A stretch of DNA of 64,000 nucleotides. Source: Roridomyces roridus. Taxonomy: Eukaryota; Basidiomycota; Agaricomycetes; Agaricales; Mycenaceae. Where the stretch lies: positions 3,038,001-3,102,000 of the forward strand of contig JARKIF010000005.1 of the NCBI GenBank assembly GCA_029378245.1, written 5' to 3'. Positions 1 through 10,965 of the stretch are shown here, piece after piece. The stretch's first letter is position 1. The number at the start of each line of letters is the position of its first letter. The position numbers and the translations under genes are program-made. The notes under the pieces were generated by a model. It saw only the letters and a list, made by a program, of their open reading frames with translations, did not search any database and was not told where the DNA came from.

Positions 1-228
1 GCGAGTGTCAGGTTAGCCAAATGCATTGACCGAAGCTACCCTGCTGACTGTCATCCAGTCCACCACGAGCCAATGCAAGACGCTCGGGACAAGTGTGCCA
101 CTCGGATGATGTAATCAATTCCGCGATCACCCAAGTACCATTGTGCTTCAAGATTTATCGAACAATGGTAGATTTCGGGCCAACCTTGATCACGCGTTGG
201 ACCGCTCCCTCGCTTGTCTTCCACCACC

Positions 229-1869
229 ATGTATTTGAACGGACCGCGCGAACATTCTCGCAAAATGCTCGCGAGTCTACAGCGTGACATCCGCAGGCTG
301 GAAGAGAAGCAGCGTATCCTCGAGGAACAACTGTATACCCTCCACGATCCGCACCATTGTGACCGTTGTTGGGAAAAGCACTCGAGGATAGAGGACGAAC
401 TCCAGGAGCTGAATGAGAAGCAGCTTATCCTCGAGCAAGATCAAGTTACTTTCCAAACCCTCCTGGCCTGCATCAAATACCCAATCTTAACCCTTCCCGA
501 CGAGATCACTTCCCTCATATTCATCCACCTCGTCGCCGATTCCGACAGGGATCATGCACCCTCCCCGAACACGGCGCCGTTGTTGCTCCTACAAGTTTGC
601 AGGCGTTGGCAACACATTGCGCTAACCACGCCTCAGCTATGGGCACGGCTGGAATTGTCCACCCTCATGCTTCCGCCGCACTACCTTGGGAAAGTGCCGC
701 GATGGTTCGAGCGCGCGAAGGCGCTACCGTTGTCTCTGCACCTCACTGCACATGACGCGGATGATATGGATGACCTACGTACCCTGGTCTCCTTGGATGC
801 CTCGCGACTCGAGTCGTTGACGGCTGTTCTTCCCCTCGAGGCCTTTCCCCTCGACAATACTCAATTCCCCCTCCTAGAATGCGTCACCCTGGGTCCGCTT
901 TGTTTTCGACCAGCTGTCGAGGTTTATCCTCCCTACACCTGTTTCGAAAATGCCCCGCGTCTCCGCGAGGTTCACCTCCTCAAACCCGCTACCCCAGCAC
1001 TATTCATCCTTCCCTCGGCCCAGCTCACCAAATTCACTGGACATGGGTTCACTGCGGACCAATGTCTCGATTTCCTGCGTTGCGCGCCATCCCTCGTCGA
1101 GTGCACGTTGCATGTGGAACTCGACGACCCACCCGTCGACCGATCGACCCGTGCGGACCTACCCCAATTAAAGTCATTTTGCATTGAGAGGTCCGAGTAC
1201 AGCGAAGAGGTCGAGCATACCTCTGCAGCAGCGATACTCGACCTCCTCGATGCCCCTTTGCTCGAGCGCCTCGAGCTCGTCGGCCTCCCGAATCTACACC
1301 ACTACGCAGATGAGATGGTGCGCTTCTTCTCCCGGGTGTCCAAATCGCTCCGCGAGTTTTCGTACATCTCTGTCGTTGGAGATGAGGAGGACACCGAAGC
1401 AGCGTACCTCGACCCCGTTGCAGCCAATTGGCTCGACTACCTACCCCACTTGACGCATATCGCGTTCTACAATCCCGATCAGGAGTTTATGGATCGCTTC
1501 ATCGACAAGCTTGTCGAGACCACCTTCCTCCCGCGCCTCCGCTCCTTGCGGTTGATCGACTATACTCTATCCGTCGACTTGGTGTTCCTCATGGTCATCT
1601 TTACCCGCTCCTGCATCAACCTCAGCGCGGTAGGACGTGACCAACTTGAGGCGTTTGATCTCATTTGGCGAGACGTGAACTTCGCCCAAAGTTTGCGGGA
1701 CGAGGCGCAGTTGTTGGCACCGTGTGTGAAGGAGGGCCGCCAGTTTTTTATAGGCGTGCCGGGGGTTAATGAGTTGGCCAAGTGAGTTGGTCTTGTGTTC
1801 TTTCTCTCATCGTACTGATGCTTTAATAGGTGGATAGAGTTTCCGAGCCCAGTGTACTTTCATGTGTAA
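229..1869 (+). CDS. F-box-like/LRR-type protein
   Basis: Probable substrate-recruiting F-box protein of an SCF-type ubiquitin ligase. The N-terminus (about residues 10-80) is a charged heptad-rich coiled coil (LEEKQRILEEQL, ELNEKQLILEQ). It is followed near residue 88 by the F-box start LPDEITSLIF and the typical VCRRWQHIALTTPQLW segment. The rest is a leucine-rich C-terminal region. The first ATG in frame is at 229; ATG 265 is an alternative. A 48-base GT..AG intron at 1782-1829 extends the protein past an apparent TGA and ends it ...YFHV at 1869. The two exons then total 531 codons, and the TGA lies inside the intron donor. The family is very expanded in Agaricomycetes. The target is unknown. 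Confidence 0.8.
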
Positions 1870-1971
1870 TGACGATACGTAATCTAACTTTTAAGCCTTA
1901 CCATTTGTGCCCCACTGTCTTGACCTTGAAAGGGCCAGAAGATTGAATTTATTCATCCGCAGCCCAGACTA

Positions 1972-2620
1972 TTACTGCGCGCGCGTGATCCCTTGTTGGA
2001 GGTCGAACGGAGATAGACGAAGACCCGCCCTCCCCCAGCTCTTTCTCGTCGCCTGCTCGACCTGTCGCGGCACTACAAGCTCGCCAGCCTTGACTTCTCC
2101 TCCTTGCAATGGCCGACCCGTGGAAAGGGCGTCGAGAACGGTGGCCAGATCCTCTTTGGTGGGGCGGAGGGCGGAGGGTACTACCGGCTCAGCGGATAGC
2201 GGGGTCGCGAGTTGAAGGTGGTGGCGGGTATACATCGAGTCCGGGCGACCGGCGAGGTTGCTGCTATCTGCAACAATGTCAGCCTGCTTAGCAGGGATGG
2301 CAAGTGGAGACGCACGGTCTCTCCAGGCTGCGAGATCTCCACGGGCGAGGTCGTTATCTGGGGCGTAATTCGTCAGTCAGAGACCCAAGGGCTGGGAGAG
2401 ACGACGTACAGAAGCGTCTAGGATTGGCCTGTTGCATCGCCAGGGCAAGCGGGGTAGCCGTCGAAGAGGCGAGAGCTCTGAGACCACGAAGTCGGAGGTC
2501 TAGCGGCGAGGTCAATGAGAGTGGGTGATCAGACAGCGAGAACGTACAATCGCGAGATCCCTTATTGAGAGGCGCAATGAGGGTGGACGAACTAGCGAGG
2601 ATACTCAGATAGAAGGGCAT
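1972..2620 (-). CDS. Small hypothetical protein, three exons
   Basis: No family recognised. On the minus strand ATG 2620 opens a three-exon model with introns 2500-2547 and 2358-2409. Both have GTACGT donors and CAG/TAG acceptors and about 50 bases, like the introns of neighbouring genes. All phases close and give 182 residues. The N-terminus is mildly hydrophobic (MPFYLSILASS). The rest is Ala/Leu/Arg-rich, with a charged stretch LRPTKEDLATVLDAL. It lies tail to tail with the F-box gene and its ATG is about 280 bp from the ATG of the FHA gene, so the two could share a promoter. The model rests on splice signals and uninterrupted frame only. Confidence 0.45.
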
Positions 2621-2898
2621 AGTATATGTGGTGGAGGGTAGAGTGGAAGGGGAGGGTGGCTGACAGACTTGTCTCGTCTTGGGTGGCTGGCATTGGATAG
2701 TCTCCCGCAGTCAGACTGTAGTATCACCCCTTTGAATGGGAAGGCATTGGATTGTATGCTTGCCTGTTCGACGCGTCGAAAACGCGCTCTGGCGCATGGC
2801 CTCCGCGCCAGTTCATGACCGCGTGGCAAAGCGCTCCCGTGAGCGCTTATTTCTCTCCCGCCCATGATGGTTCGCACATCGCCTTCTGGTCTTCATCT

Positions 2899-5468
2899 AT
2901 GGCGCCGAATAGTTCAGGAAATGCAAAGCAGACGACCGAGATAATGATTTCCGCCTCAATTGAGGGTCAGTGGTTTGTTGGGAAGAGCCTCCAAGCTGTG
3001 GTCTGATCGCTGTCCAGGTGTCGAATTCAGCTATCAAGACCCTAACATTCAGCCCCAGAAGATCGCACTGTACAAGACCAACGAGTCGAATACCTTCAAG
3101 GTTGGACGAACAATTTTGGCGCCAGGCAACAAGAAACTGGGCAAGGACCATGTGCGCTTGACATTCCAGGACTCCAAGGTCTTGCGCCTCCTTTCGCATA
3201 GAGTCGGGCGCCTGTCTGACTCTAAACAGGTCTCTATAACTCATCTCGGTTCTGGGAGCGGGACGTGGGTGCAGTCCAAGAAGGGTTGCCTCGTCAAGGA
3301 CAAGCCGCACACTCTCAAGGACGGAGACCGCATTGTGTTCGGTGCAGAGGCGGATGCAGGGCTGGCCCAGGTCTGTTTTCAGACGCCCTGGGTGCGTCGT
3401 TTTGTTCTGACTGTCTGCAGGACCCCGAGGCCGTTCGCGTCAAAGTCAGATTTTTGACAGAAGGCCCTCCTCAAACGAAAGCTCCACCGTCCCCGAAAAG
3501 GACGCCTCCACCTTCTCCCAAAAGTGCCTTATTGGAGGCCCCGACTGCCAAGTCTACTTCGGACGCAAAGCTCCAACTTCCACCTCAGCATCATCATCGG
3601 AGAGCCAGCAGCCTCGGTGCGCAAGACAAGCCCAAAGAACTGGTCCCATCTGCACCTGTTCCTCCAGCGCAGGTCCGTCTTTTTCCCTTTGGACGACATG
3701 TCTGCTCATCCTTTCCCTAGGCATCTCACACGATATTGGACAAGCACATCAAGGTTCCCTGGTCGGAGACGTTCAGGCTCGGATTCGGCGTCAACGCCCT
3801 CACAGGCGAATTCACCGCCTCGAGCGCTCTCCGTCCATTCAAGTTTACAGAAACTACGAAACCAGGCGTGAGCCGAATCTTGGTCGAGCGGTTACAGTGG
3901 GATGGCGTGAAAGAGCTACGGGACGAGTTTGAGATGGAGGCCGGTGCGACGATGAATCTGCCGTGCCCGCTGGGAGCCAACGCTAGGATTGCCTCTGTCC
4001 TCTCGACCAACACTTCCTCCTCCACCATCCTCATCCAGTACAAAGTCGACTCGGACTTTGCACCAGAGTACATTCCGGAGGGCGTGCGGCTGAAGGACGG
4101 TTTGGAGAACGTTCCTGATCCAGCGTTTCGGGAGGAATTTGGGGATTACTACATTGCGGGTCTCCAACGATCGTATAGTTGTCGCATGATTGTCGTTTGC
4201 AAGTGCGTTGGTCCTCGTCTATCCTCCTTAGCAGTACTGACTGGTCCCAAAGGGTCAACGAGCAAACTATTACCGAGCGCCACGAAAAGGAAGCCGCTGC
4301 TCTGGTGGACAGATACTTCAAGGGTAGCATCAAGGCTATCGACCTGGAGCAAGAGACGTCGAGTATCTCGCTCACGAGCGTCATAGTCGACGCTGAAGGC
4401 TGTACCCCGAATCCCAGCAGCGTCTTCTCCGTGTCTGTCAAAGATGCGCCCAAGACACTATCCATGCTCAAGAACGCTCCCGGCGTCCCGCGCGTGGCCT
4501 ACTTGTATCATTATAGGTACGCAGCTTCCCATCGACCAGTTTCACAGCACTAACACTCTTACAGCCGTATAAATGCTTCAAAATTGAGCCCGCAAGTAGA
4601 CGTTAGCAAGGCTATGTTTTACAAAGTGCAGTCTATGCGGGGCGTCTACGCGGATCTCCAAGCCTGCCTCCTCCATCCTGCCTTGCGCGAGTTTGCCTTT
4701 GACTGCCGCACCATACGCAGAGTCCTCAAACGGTTCGAGGACCAACGACAATCCATCGTGTATACGACCAGAGGAGACAACAAGGCGGATACCCTCCTCA
4801 AGGACCTCACCAAAGCCAAGGAGAAGGCTGTCACGCTCATGAGGCGATACGAGTTTATCCGCATCGTCCGTGATATGGACAAGACCGTCATCTCGCACGC
4901 CCCGAAGCCTGTCGACGGCGGCTTCTGCTTTTATCGATGGGACTGCGGTATGGTTGACGCCGCCAGGAAGGTTACATCGCTCAAGGCGTACGACCTAGTC
5001 TCATTCACGCCGCCGTCGAATTACAAAGCCTTCCAGCTCGAATGGCAGACACCTGTTACCGATGGGACGTCGACGCTGCACCAGCTGCTTCACCTCTCTA
5101 CTCCCCGGGAGGCGATAAGCTTCCAGACGCAGAATTTTGGACAGGTGATGCCGCCACCGCCGCCTCCGTCGCCGGGCAAGAAACCCGTCAAGCTGCCCCC
5201 ACTGAAGGGAACGGAGCCCGCGGTCGACAATGGGGTATTCGCGTTTGTACTCGCGGACCACCAGCCGTGCTACATCCTGGGGTGGAGCATCTCGTGTTAC
5301 TGGCCCGAGGGCAAGGCGGAGCCTACGATTGACGTTGACCATCTGACCAATTGCGTATTATCGGACCGTCTGGCGGTGTTGGTGGATAATTCGCGCGCGG
5401 CGAGGTGGCATTGTAAAGTCACTTTCGTCATACAGTCGGCGTATAATTTCCCGGATTTGAGGGTGTAG
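2899..5468 (+). CDS. FHA-domain protein with large conserved-looking C-terminal region
   Basis: Exons join across introns 2966-3017, 3179-3229, 3371-3420, 3673-3720, 4203-4252 and 4517-4564, giving about 756 residues; the 3179-3229 intron is in frame and could be retained. Residues about 25-105 resemble a forkhead-associated phosphopeptide-binding domain: FKVGR, KDHVRLTF, HLGSGSGTWV (in place of the usual S/N-G-T) and LKDGDRIVFGAE. A Pro/Ser-rich basic linker (PPSPKRTPPPSPK) follows. The large C-terminal part contains FGDYYIAGLQRSYS, which recalls the central MACPF-type segment G(D/T)YY..G, but I cannot confirm that. A polyproline run PPPPPPSPGKK lies near the C-terminus. The function is unknown; phospho-dependent scaffolding is inferred from the FHA domain. 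The short repeat containing its 3' untranslated region recurs at 6.05 kb. Confidence 0.75.
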
Positions 5469-5537
5469 TGTATGTAATTACATTTGCTCGATTGTAATAG
5501 CACAAAAAACTTGTAAAGCAGCTTCGTCTCGTGAAAC
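5460..5537 (+). repeat. 3'UTR-type direct repeat, copy 1
   Basis: This stretch, starting at the stop of the FHA gene, is repeated with about 85% identity by eye at 6042-6119. Shared blocks include GTGTAGTGTA, ATTACATTTGCTC and AGCACAAAAAAC. It spans the presumed polyadenylation region. Confidence 0.7.
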
Positions 5538-5559
5538 CTGCTTGCGATATACACGACAC

Positions 5560-6041
5560 TGGGCGCGTTAGGGATTTGGGATGGGCGGGAATGGGAACGT
5601 TCAGATAGTCGGCGACGACGTAGGTGCGCCTCGTCTCCGCCCATCACCAGCTCCATGCGGCCCTTCAGCAGCTGCGTTCTCTCGAACGTGTCGATTTCGA
5701 TGTCCCGCAGGCTGCAGATCTGCATCCACCTCCTCCACACGCTTGCATCAGCCCGTCGTCCCGCCGGTCGTTCTCCGTGATCACAATCCTCAGCAGGTCA
5801 CACGAGGCATCTAAAGCTGTAGCCCCTCCTTGACGGGCAGAGACCCTACATGGCTCTTCAGAATCACAGGAGGGAACGTCGCGTTCGTCCGGCACCTTGT
5901 CTCGCCTTGGATTCCATTTCAGCGTAGTGTTCCGCAAAGATGTTGTGGTGTATCGATGTGGACCGGAGGTCGACATGCTTGGCTCGCAGGACAACCTTGA
6001 GGACACGGCCGACCGGCAGAAACTCGTGGCAGGGGACCTCA
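5560..6041 (-). pseudogene. Minus-strand coding-like remnant
   Basis: No family recognised. Reading the minus strand, one frame gives a convincing stretch (EFLPVGRVLKVVLRAKHVDL...NIFAEHYAEM) from about 6040 to 5890. A second frame continues with LRIVITENDRRDDGLMQA. A third continues with MQICSLRDIEIDTFERTQLL to about 5600. No clean pair of splice sites joins all three frames without loss. I read it as a broken or partly mis-modelled gene lying between the two copies of the 3'UTR repeat. Confidence 0.3.
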
Positions 6042-6119
6042 ATCGTGTAGTGTAGTGTATTACATTTGCTCAATTGTAAAAGCACAAAAAACCTGTGAAG
6101 CGGATTAGTCTCACGAGGC
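6042..6119 (+). repeat. 3'UTR-type direct repeat, copy 2
   Basis: Second copy of the repeat at 5460-5537. It has no recognisable gene end directly upstream on the plus strand, so it may mark a lost tandem duplicate of the FHA gene's 3' end. Confidence 0.65.
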
Positions 6120-6201
6120 CCCTTGCGGAGGTGGTACGCACGATATATACAAGATGAAGCACTTGGAGATACAGCTCAAAACGACGAGACTCATTTCATC
6201 A

Positions 6202-6777
6202 TCAATCTGGGCGCGTCTTGCGTTTCCCGCGACTCGTCGACTCTTCGGGCTGCGGTGCTGGTACGAATTGCGGCGTCACCTCGTCGTCGTCGTCTTCGAA
6301 TGGTGTGAACGCAACGGGCAAAAGGTCGCCTGAGAACGAGATATGCATTGCAAGACATTAATTATTACAGAATAAAATATGGAGAAAGGGCAAATGGGAG
6401 CGTACACACCCGAGTCGTCCCTGAATTGGATGAACAGTGGCTCCCAGTTGGCCACACCCGCGTCTCGTATGGACAGCTTGTGCTCATCGAGGACGGTGAA
6501 CTCGCCCTTGAGCTTGCCGCGTTCTTTCACGGCTTTGCAGAGCTCAAAGTCGTCCGCGGAGGTAACCCTTGGCACGTCTTCGACCTGATTCACTTCCGAT
6601 GAGAGAGCGGACAAGACTTCGGCTTTGAGCGCGTTGATTGAGATGGTGGGCGCAACGGTGGTGAGGACCGTCAGCGTGTGCGTCTTGACGAGGACCTGGA
6701 AGACCTTTGGCTGGGTCTTTGGAGGCTAAAGCAAAAGACTGAGACGCGTCTTTGTGAGATTTGTGAAAGCTCACCAT
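6202..6777 (-). CDS. Small conserved-looking hypothetical protein with acidic tail
   Basis: Three exons: 6777-6775 (the ATG alone), 6725-6410 and 6329-6202, with introns 6726-6774 and 6330-6409. Phases close, giving 148 residues. The first intron follows the start codon directly (ATG|gtgagc). The protein begins MPPKTQPKVFQVLVKTHTL and has a compact alpha/beta-like core with KAEVLSAL and ANWEPLFIQFRD. An acidic patch EDDDDE and a basic end GKRKTRPD follow. I do not recognise a named family. It is head to head with NDUFA8, with only 63 bp between the two ATGs, so a bidirectional promoter is likely. Confidence 0.65.
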
Positions 6778-6840
6778 GGCTGGCGACGCGAAAGATTAGA
6801 GACCGGTTTTATTTGGTGCACAAACATCTACTCTCGGACG

Positions 6841-7501
6841 ATGAGCACGACCAAGGAGCAGCAGGCCGTCGGTCCCCAGCCACACGTCGCCGAGCTCGGC
6901 ACAACCAGCGCACCCCTCAAGAGCGCCGCCTTCTTCATCGGCGCGTACTGCAAGGAATTCAATGGTGGCCTCCGTCATCCATTTCGGAGAACCTCCCGTC
7001 CACTGACCACGATACCGAATGAACAGAGGACTTTATGCTCTGCAAGGCAGAGAGCCGGGACCCCGCCCACTGCTTGAAGGAAGGCCGCCGGGTGACGCGC
7101 TGTGCGACCGATCTGTGCGTCTGCTGCTACTTCCTCTTGCTACTTGCTCATTTTCCGGGCCCACGTACAGTATCACCAAAATGCGGGAGAACTGCCTAGA
7201 ACAATTCGAGTCTCACTGGGCCTGCCTCGAGCAGAACAACCATGTGCGTCCATCCACACCACGTTCCATACCGCCTGCTTGACTTATCCGTACTACCCTC
7301 CAGCAATATTACCGCTGCCGTACCGTCGAACGCCCACTCAACACTTGCATGTTTGAGAAACTGGTGCGTCCCTTGACGCTGCCCCACTTCCCTTGTCTTA
7401 TTCGCGCACAGGGCCTCGTCAAGACGATACCCGGCACCCCAGAGGGCCGCAAACAAATACACGAGATTGAGAACCCTGTACTCAAGCGACAGCAAAAGTA
7501 G
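6841..7501 (+). CDS. NADH:ubiquinone oxidoreductase subunit NDUFA8 (complex I, twin CHCH)
   Basis: Accessory subunit of mitochondrial complex I, acting on the intermembrane-space side and normally held by disulphides. Five exons (6841-6964, 7027-7114, 7171-7243, 7304-7363, 7412-7501) splice cleanly to 144 residues. CHCH-type cysteines are visible: FMLCKAESRDPAHCLKEGRR, RCATDL, MRENCLEQFESHWACLEQNN, YYRCRTVERPLNTCMFEKL. The C-terminus GTPEGRKQIHEIENP is also typical of the family. The ATG at 6841 gives MSTTKEQQAVG with no cleavable presequence, as expected for a Mia40 client. Length, cysteine spacing and tail all match the family, so this call is firm. Fungal orthologues are known as the 19-21 kDa subunit. 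Confidence 0.93.
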
Positions 7502-7923
7502 TGGGCTGCTAGATGTGGAATGTACACGCGCAATCGAATGAATGCATAATATTTTCATTCGTGGTCTCCCGACTGTACATGTATTATACTCCCAAAACGA
7601 CGCTCGATACGGAGGACTGTATGAGCTTCGTGTGAGCCTGGGCAAATACACGAAATAGGCTGCGCTCACGATGAGAAGAAAAGGAGGACGGAAAGAGTGG
7701 CCTGAGAATCCTCAAAGGCGAGGCTGCGACTATAGGTGACGCGAGTATCCTTGGGCTCGAGGATACACTTGAGGAGATAGTATGTGCGTGTTCTGCGAGA
7801 GGGTCATCAGCACCGGACGTGGATAACGGATTAAAGCGACTCGCCATGGTACAAGTGAGTGAAGCAGACCTGTTTGAAGATAGGAACGAAAGGAGGAGGA
7901 GCGGGCGAATCCAACGAGCCATT
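7502..7923. other. Intergenic, no gene seen
   Basis: The 3' flanks of NDUFA8 and of the membrane-protein gene on the other strand meet here. Short open frames on both strands are shadows without splice support. Confidence 0.5.
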
Positions 7924-9090
7924 TCAAGCCGAAGGCGGAGGGACGATCGCAATGGCCTTGCCCCCAGGCGCCCAGAAAGAAGGAGGCACAGTCCGGAATC
8001 GAGGCTTCTCCTTGAGGGGCGTGGAGGTAGAGTTCGGATCCCATATGCCAGGCTTGCCTGCGTCGTCACTGTCAGCAGCCTTGACCTTGGGTACGAAAGG
8101 AGGCGCGTCAGCCTTGAGCGGAGTCGGCGCAGGAGGAGCTGTGATACGGGTCGGGTAGCCTCCACGGGACCACTGGAATGAGAGGGGCTCGTTGGGCACC
8201 CAATCCTGCATGGCGGCGGTGGGACGTGCCGCCGGAACGAAGGTCGGGACTGTCGGGTCGAGGTTGAGAGCGGCGTTGTCAGTGGGCTTTGAGCCGACTA
8301 GAAGGGAGGCCAAGGCGGGCAGCCTTAGGCGAAGGGCCACGGACAGGATAGGAGTAGAAAATGAGGCGAGGAGACGGGAAAATGGACCGAAAAGGGACCA
8401 AACGGGCTTGGCGTCACCGACAAGGGTGGTGTCGGCGTCGTCCGAGTCCACGTGCGCTGTGGTACGGCGGCGGAATCTGCTGCTGAATGCGCTCCAGGCG
8501 TGCTGCGGCGAGGACAGGAAACGAGACAAAACCGATGACGACTTGATCCAAACGATGAGGCAGGCCACGACGAAACCAAATGTGGCGAGAGCTGGAACGA
8601 ATGTGTTGCTGTTGGCAGTGGCGGGAATATCGGTACTTGGAGTTGGCACCTCCTCGATGAAAGCAAAGATTTCGTCCTGGGCAGCATGGGAGCTCGACGC
8701 AATTTGGTGTAGGACCTGGGCTCGCATGATGTGGAGCAATACCAACGCGACCGGTATCAGCGACGCCAGCGACACTGGGCGAGGCCTTAGGGTGGCGAGG
8801 ACGAGCTCCAAGGACGGGGTCTCCTCATGGGGCTTGATGCCGTGAAGGAGGTGCTTCATGGCGAGCCTTAAACCGACCGAGGCGAGTGAAAACAGGTCGA
8901 TGCCAGACGCGTTGAGAGCGAGAAGGACGAGGAGGGCGTTGGGTATCGAGGTCGAGCCAGCGAGGGTCCCGTGGACGAACTTGAGGACGCGGGGACCAAG
9001 GAAGGCCACCAATGGAGCAGACGCGAGGCCGAGGAGGTAGAAGAGCGCGGGATGGAGGAGGAGCATGGCGTTGGACATTCTAACAAGCAT
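7924..9090 (-). CDS. Hypothetical multi-pass membrane protein
   Basis: Single-exon frame of 388 residues from ATG 9090. Hydrophobic segments of transmembrane length lie at about residues 8-30 (HPALFYLLGLASAPLVAFLG), 45-65 (NALLVLLALNASGIDLFSLA), 105-125 (SLASLIPVALVLLHIM) and 170-190 (FGFVVACLIVWI). After them comes a cytosolic-looking basic and Pro-rich C-terminus (PPAPTPLKADAPPFVPKVK). A tract SDDADTTLVGD resembles phosphorylated tails. I do not recognise the family. The frame is open upstream of the ATG, but only through non-ATG codons. Confidence 0.65.
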   Translation of the reverse strand: MLVRMSNAMLLLHPALFYLLGLASAPLVAFLGPRVLKFVHGTLAGSTSIPNALLVLLALNASGIDLFSLASVGLRLAMKHLLHGIKPHEETPSLELVLATLRPRPVSLASLIPVALVLLHIMRAQVLHQIASSSHAAQDEIFAFIEEVPTPSTDIPATANSNTFVPALATFGFVVACLIVWIKSSSVLSRFLSSPQHAWSAFSSRFRRRTTAHVDSDDADTTLVGDAKPVWSLFGPFSRLLASFSTPILSVALRLRLPALASLLVGSKPTDNAALNLDPTVPTFVPAARPTAAMQDWVPNEPLSFQWSRGGYPTRITAPPAPTPLKADAPPFVPKVKAADSDDAGKPGIWDPNSTSTPLKEKPRFRTVPPSFWAPGGKAIAIVPPPSA

Positions 9091-9240
9091 CGTGGATGAC
9101 GGGGAGAGCAGAAGATCATTCCCTTTGCGATCGAGTCCAAATCGAGTCTGCCACTTGCTCTTCAACCGTCGAGTCCTTTCCTAATACCCACATACGTAGG
9201 GTCGCCCAGGAGGTGTAAACGAAAGCTCTGACCGCGCTAC

Positions 9241-9846
9241 TAGCATGATTGTTCGTGACTCTGCTTTCACTTCAAGTCCCCGCTCACATATGCCACCCAG
9301 GAAGAAACTAGCGAGCGCCTGCTTTGGCCGAACTAGCCCTGTGGTTCGGATCGGAGGACGTCTCGCTCGACCGACTAGACACATTTCTCCTCCGTTCTCA
9401 ATGCACTCACTCCATGGCGGTTGTGCCTTGAACATCCTCCCGAAGCCAGCGTCACTGCTGAAATCCTCAACAAATATACCTTTTTCACCAGTCTCACCCT
9501 CGTATGTGACCGCGGGACCAGCCAAGCCGTGGATTCGCACTTGAATCTGCTCATCCATGAAACCGGCAGTCCGCTGGTATGCCCACGCCTCAGCGAGATC
9601 CGTCTCGCCATCTCAATTCCCATCGACTACCTTCTTGTCCACCGAATGCTCGAATCCCGCCTTCGTGCTCCTCATAGCGCATTAAAAAGCGCTGCATTCC
9701 TGACGACTGCTGGTCCAGACCCAGATCCCGTGATTCTGGACAAGTTCAATGCTCTCCGGAATGACGGATTGAGTCTTTGGTTACAGTCAGGTTGGAGGGC
9801 CCAGTTTCACATTAACCGATGGGTGTATTCATGTGCATGGAGTTGA
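9241..9846 (+). pseudogene. F-box/LRR gene relic
   Basis: The C-terminal half of an F-box-like protein is visible as TSLTLVCDRGTSQAVDSHL and ICPRLSEIRLAI-type leucine-rich sequence, then RMLESRLRAPHSALKSAAF and DGLSLWLQ. Upstream the likely continuation (LDRLDTFLLRSQ) is in another frame, and a TAG interrupts the frame near 9379, so the gene is frameshifted. No F-box motif remains. The assignment is by style of sequence only. Confidence 0.4.
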
Positions 9847-9849
9847 ACT

Positions 9850-10780
9850 TGGTGGGGGATGTGTTCATGGCCACTAGCTTCACCGATCGCGACTCGTATG
9901 TACTACTGTCGACGGGAGATCCTCTCCAATATACATACCTCCTTTTAGATCAACTCCACCCGTTCCTCTTCCGCTACAAACGGTCGTGCACACCCCTTGC
10001 AGCGATACTCCCTCATATCCACGCGGTGGACTCCAGCTCAGGGCGGCTGTTGGTTACGAGCTGCGTTTCCCCGGTCCAAAAGAATGAGGACATATGGTCG
10101 CTTTAAGTATACTTCTTCCCTCTGGTAGCGCTGACGGAGTTTTGTAGCGATTCACCCTTACTGATGCAGTAGATCGCAACAGACGACGCGTCATGTTCAA
10201 AGCGATCTCTACCTCCGTACACCCCCATGAAGTTTCACGTTTGTTTCTGGGCTAGCGCTCTTTTCCTTCCGACTCAATCTAGGCTCCGCCTGTTCCATCG
10301 TCGGCCCTCCTGGTCTGGTTCCATTGACAGACCAGATGATGCACAAGGACCCAGTGGACGACCTACCCTGCGAGAGGTTGTTCCCTAGTTTTCGGCGTTG
10401 TGCGCGCCTTGGACGAAAGGAAAACTCCGCGAGCCTGTGCACCGGCTTTCCTGGCGTGACGTCCAGACATTGTCTGCGCGACAAGCCAGGAGAATCCGCA
10501 CTGGGGCTCCTCCATTACCTGTCTATCCCCCACGTGCACGAATCGCGCATCCTCCGCTGAGTGAAGTGTGAGGAGATGAGGCATTTTTGGAGTACGTGGT
10601 CCTGGATCACATATCTCCTCTATAAGGCTTTGGACTTTTGAGCGGTTTGGCACGGCGATATCCAAGCTGCTCCGATGTCCATGCGTGGTGCCGGTGAGGG
10701 AGAACGGGTAGTCCCCTCCTCTCGGGACTACCGATCTACTTACGTCGAAATAGTTCCTCTGTACCGGGGTGAATCACTCT
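9850..10780. other. Intergenic, degenerate sequence
   Basis: Only short frames broken by many stops on both strands. Nothing recognisable. Confidence 0.45.
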
Positions 10781-10816
10781 TAGGGGCGCGTTGTTTGTCA
10801 TAGAGGACGCGTTTGA
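10781..10816 (+). repeat. Short dispersed repeat, copy 1
   Basis: CTTAGGGGCGCGTTG followed by a similar flank (GTTTGATGG) recurs at 14909-14955 (CTTAGGGGCGCGTTG ... GTTTGATCGG), in the same orientation. Confidence 0.5.
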
Positions 10817-10965
10817 TGGCAGCTCATTTTCGACTTCGATTGCACAGTGCACTGTCAATTTTTTCTGATACAACGAATTCTCAATGTACTACCCATCAAA
10901 CTTGGGAGAATTTCGAGAGGAAGAGAAACGGCGACTCGAATTATATTCCTTCAATTCTGCTGCTG

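Noticed and set aside
214..228. Earlier start for the first F-box gene at TTG 214
   Set aside because: A nuclear fungal gene should start at ATG; ATG 229 is five codons later.
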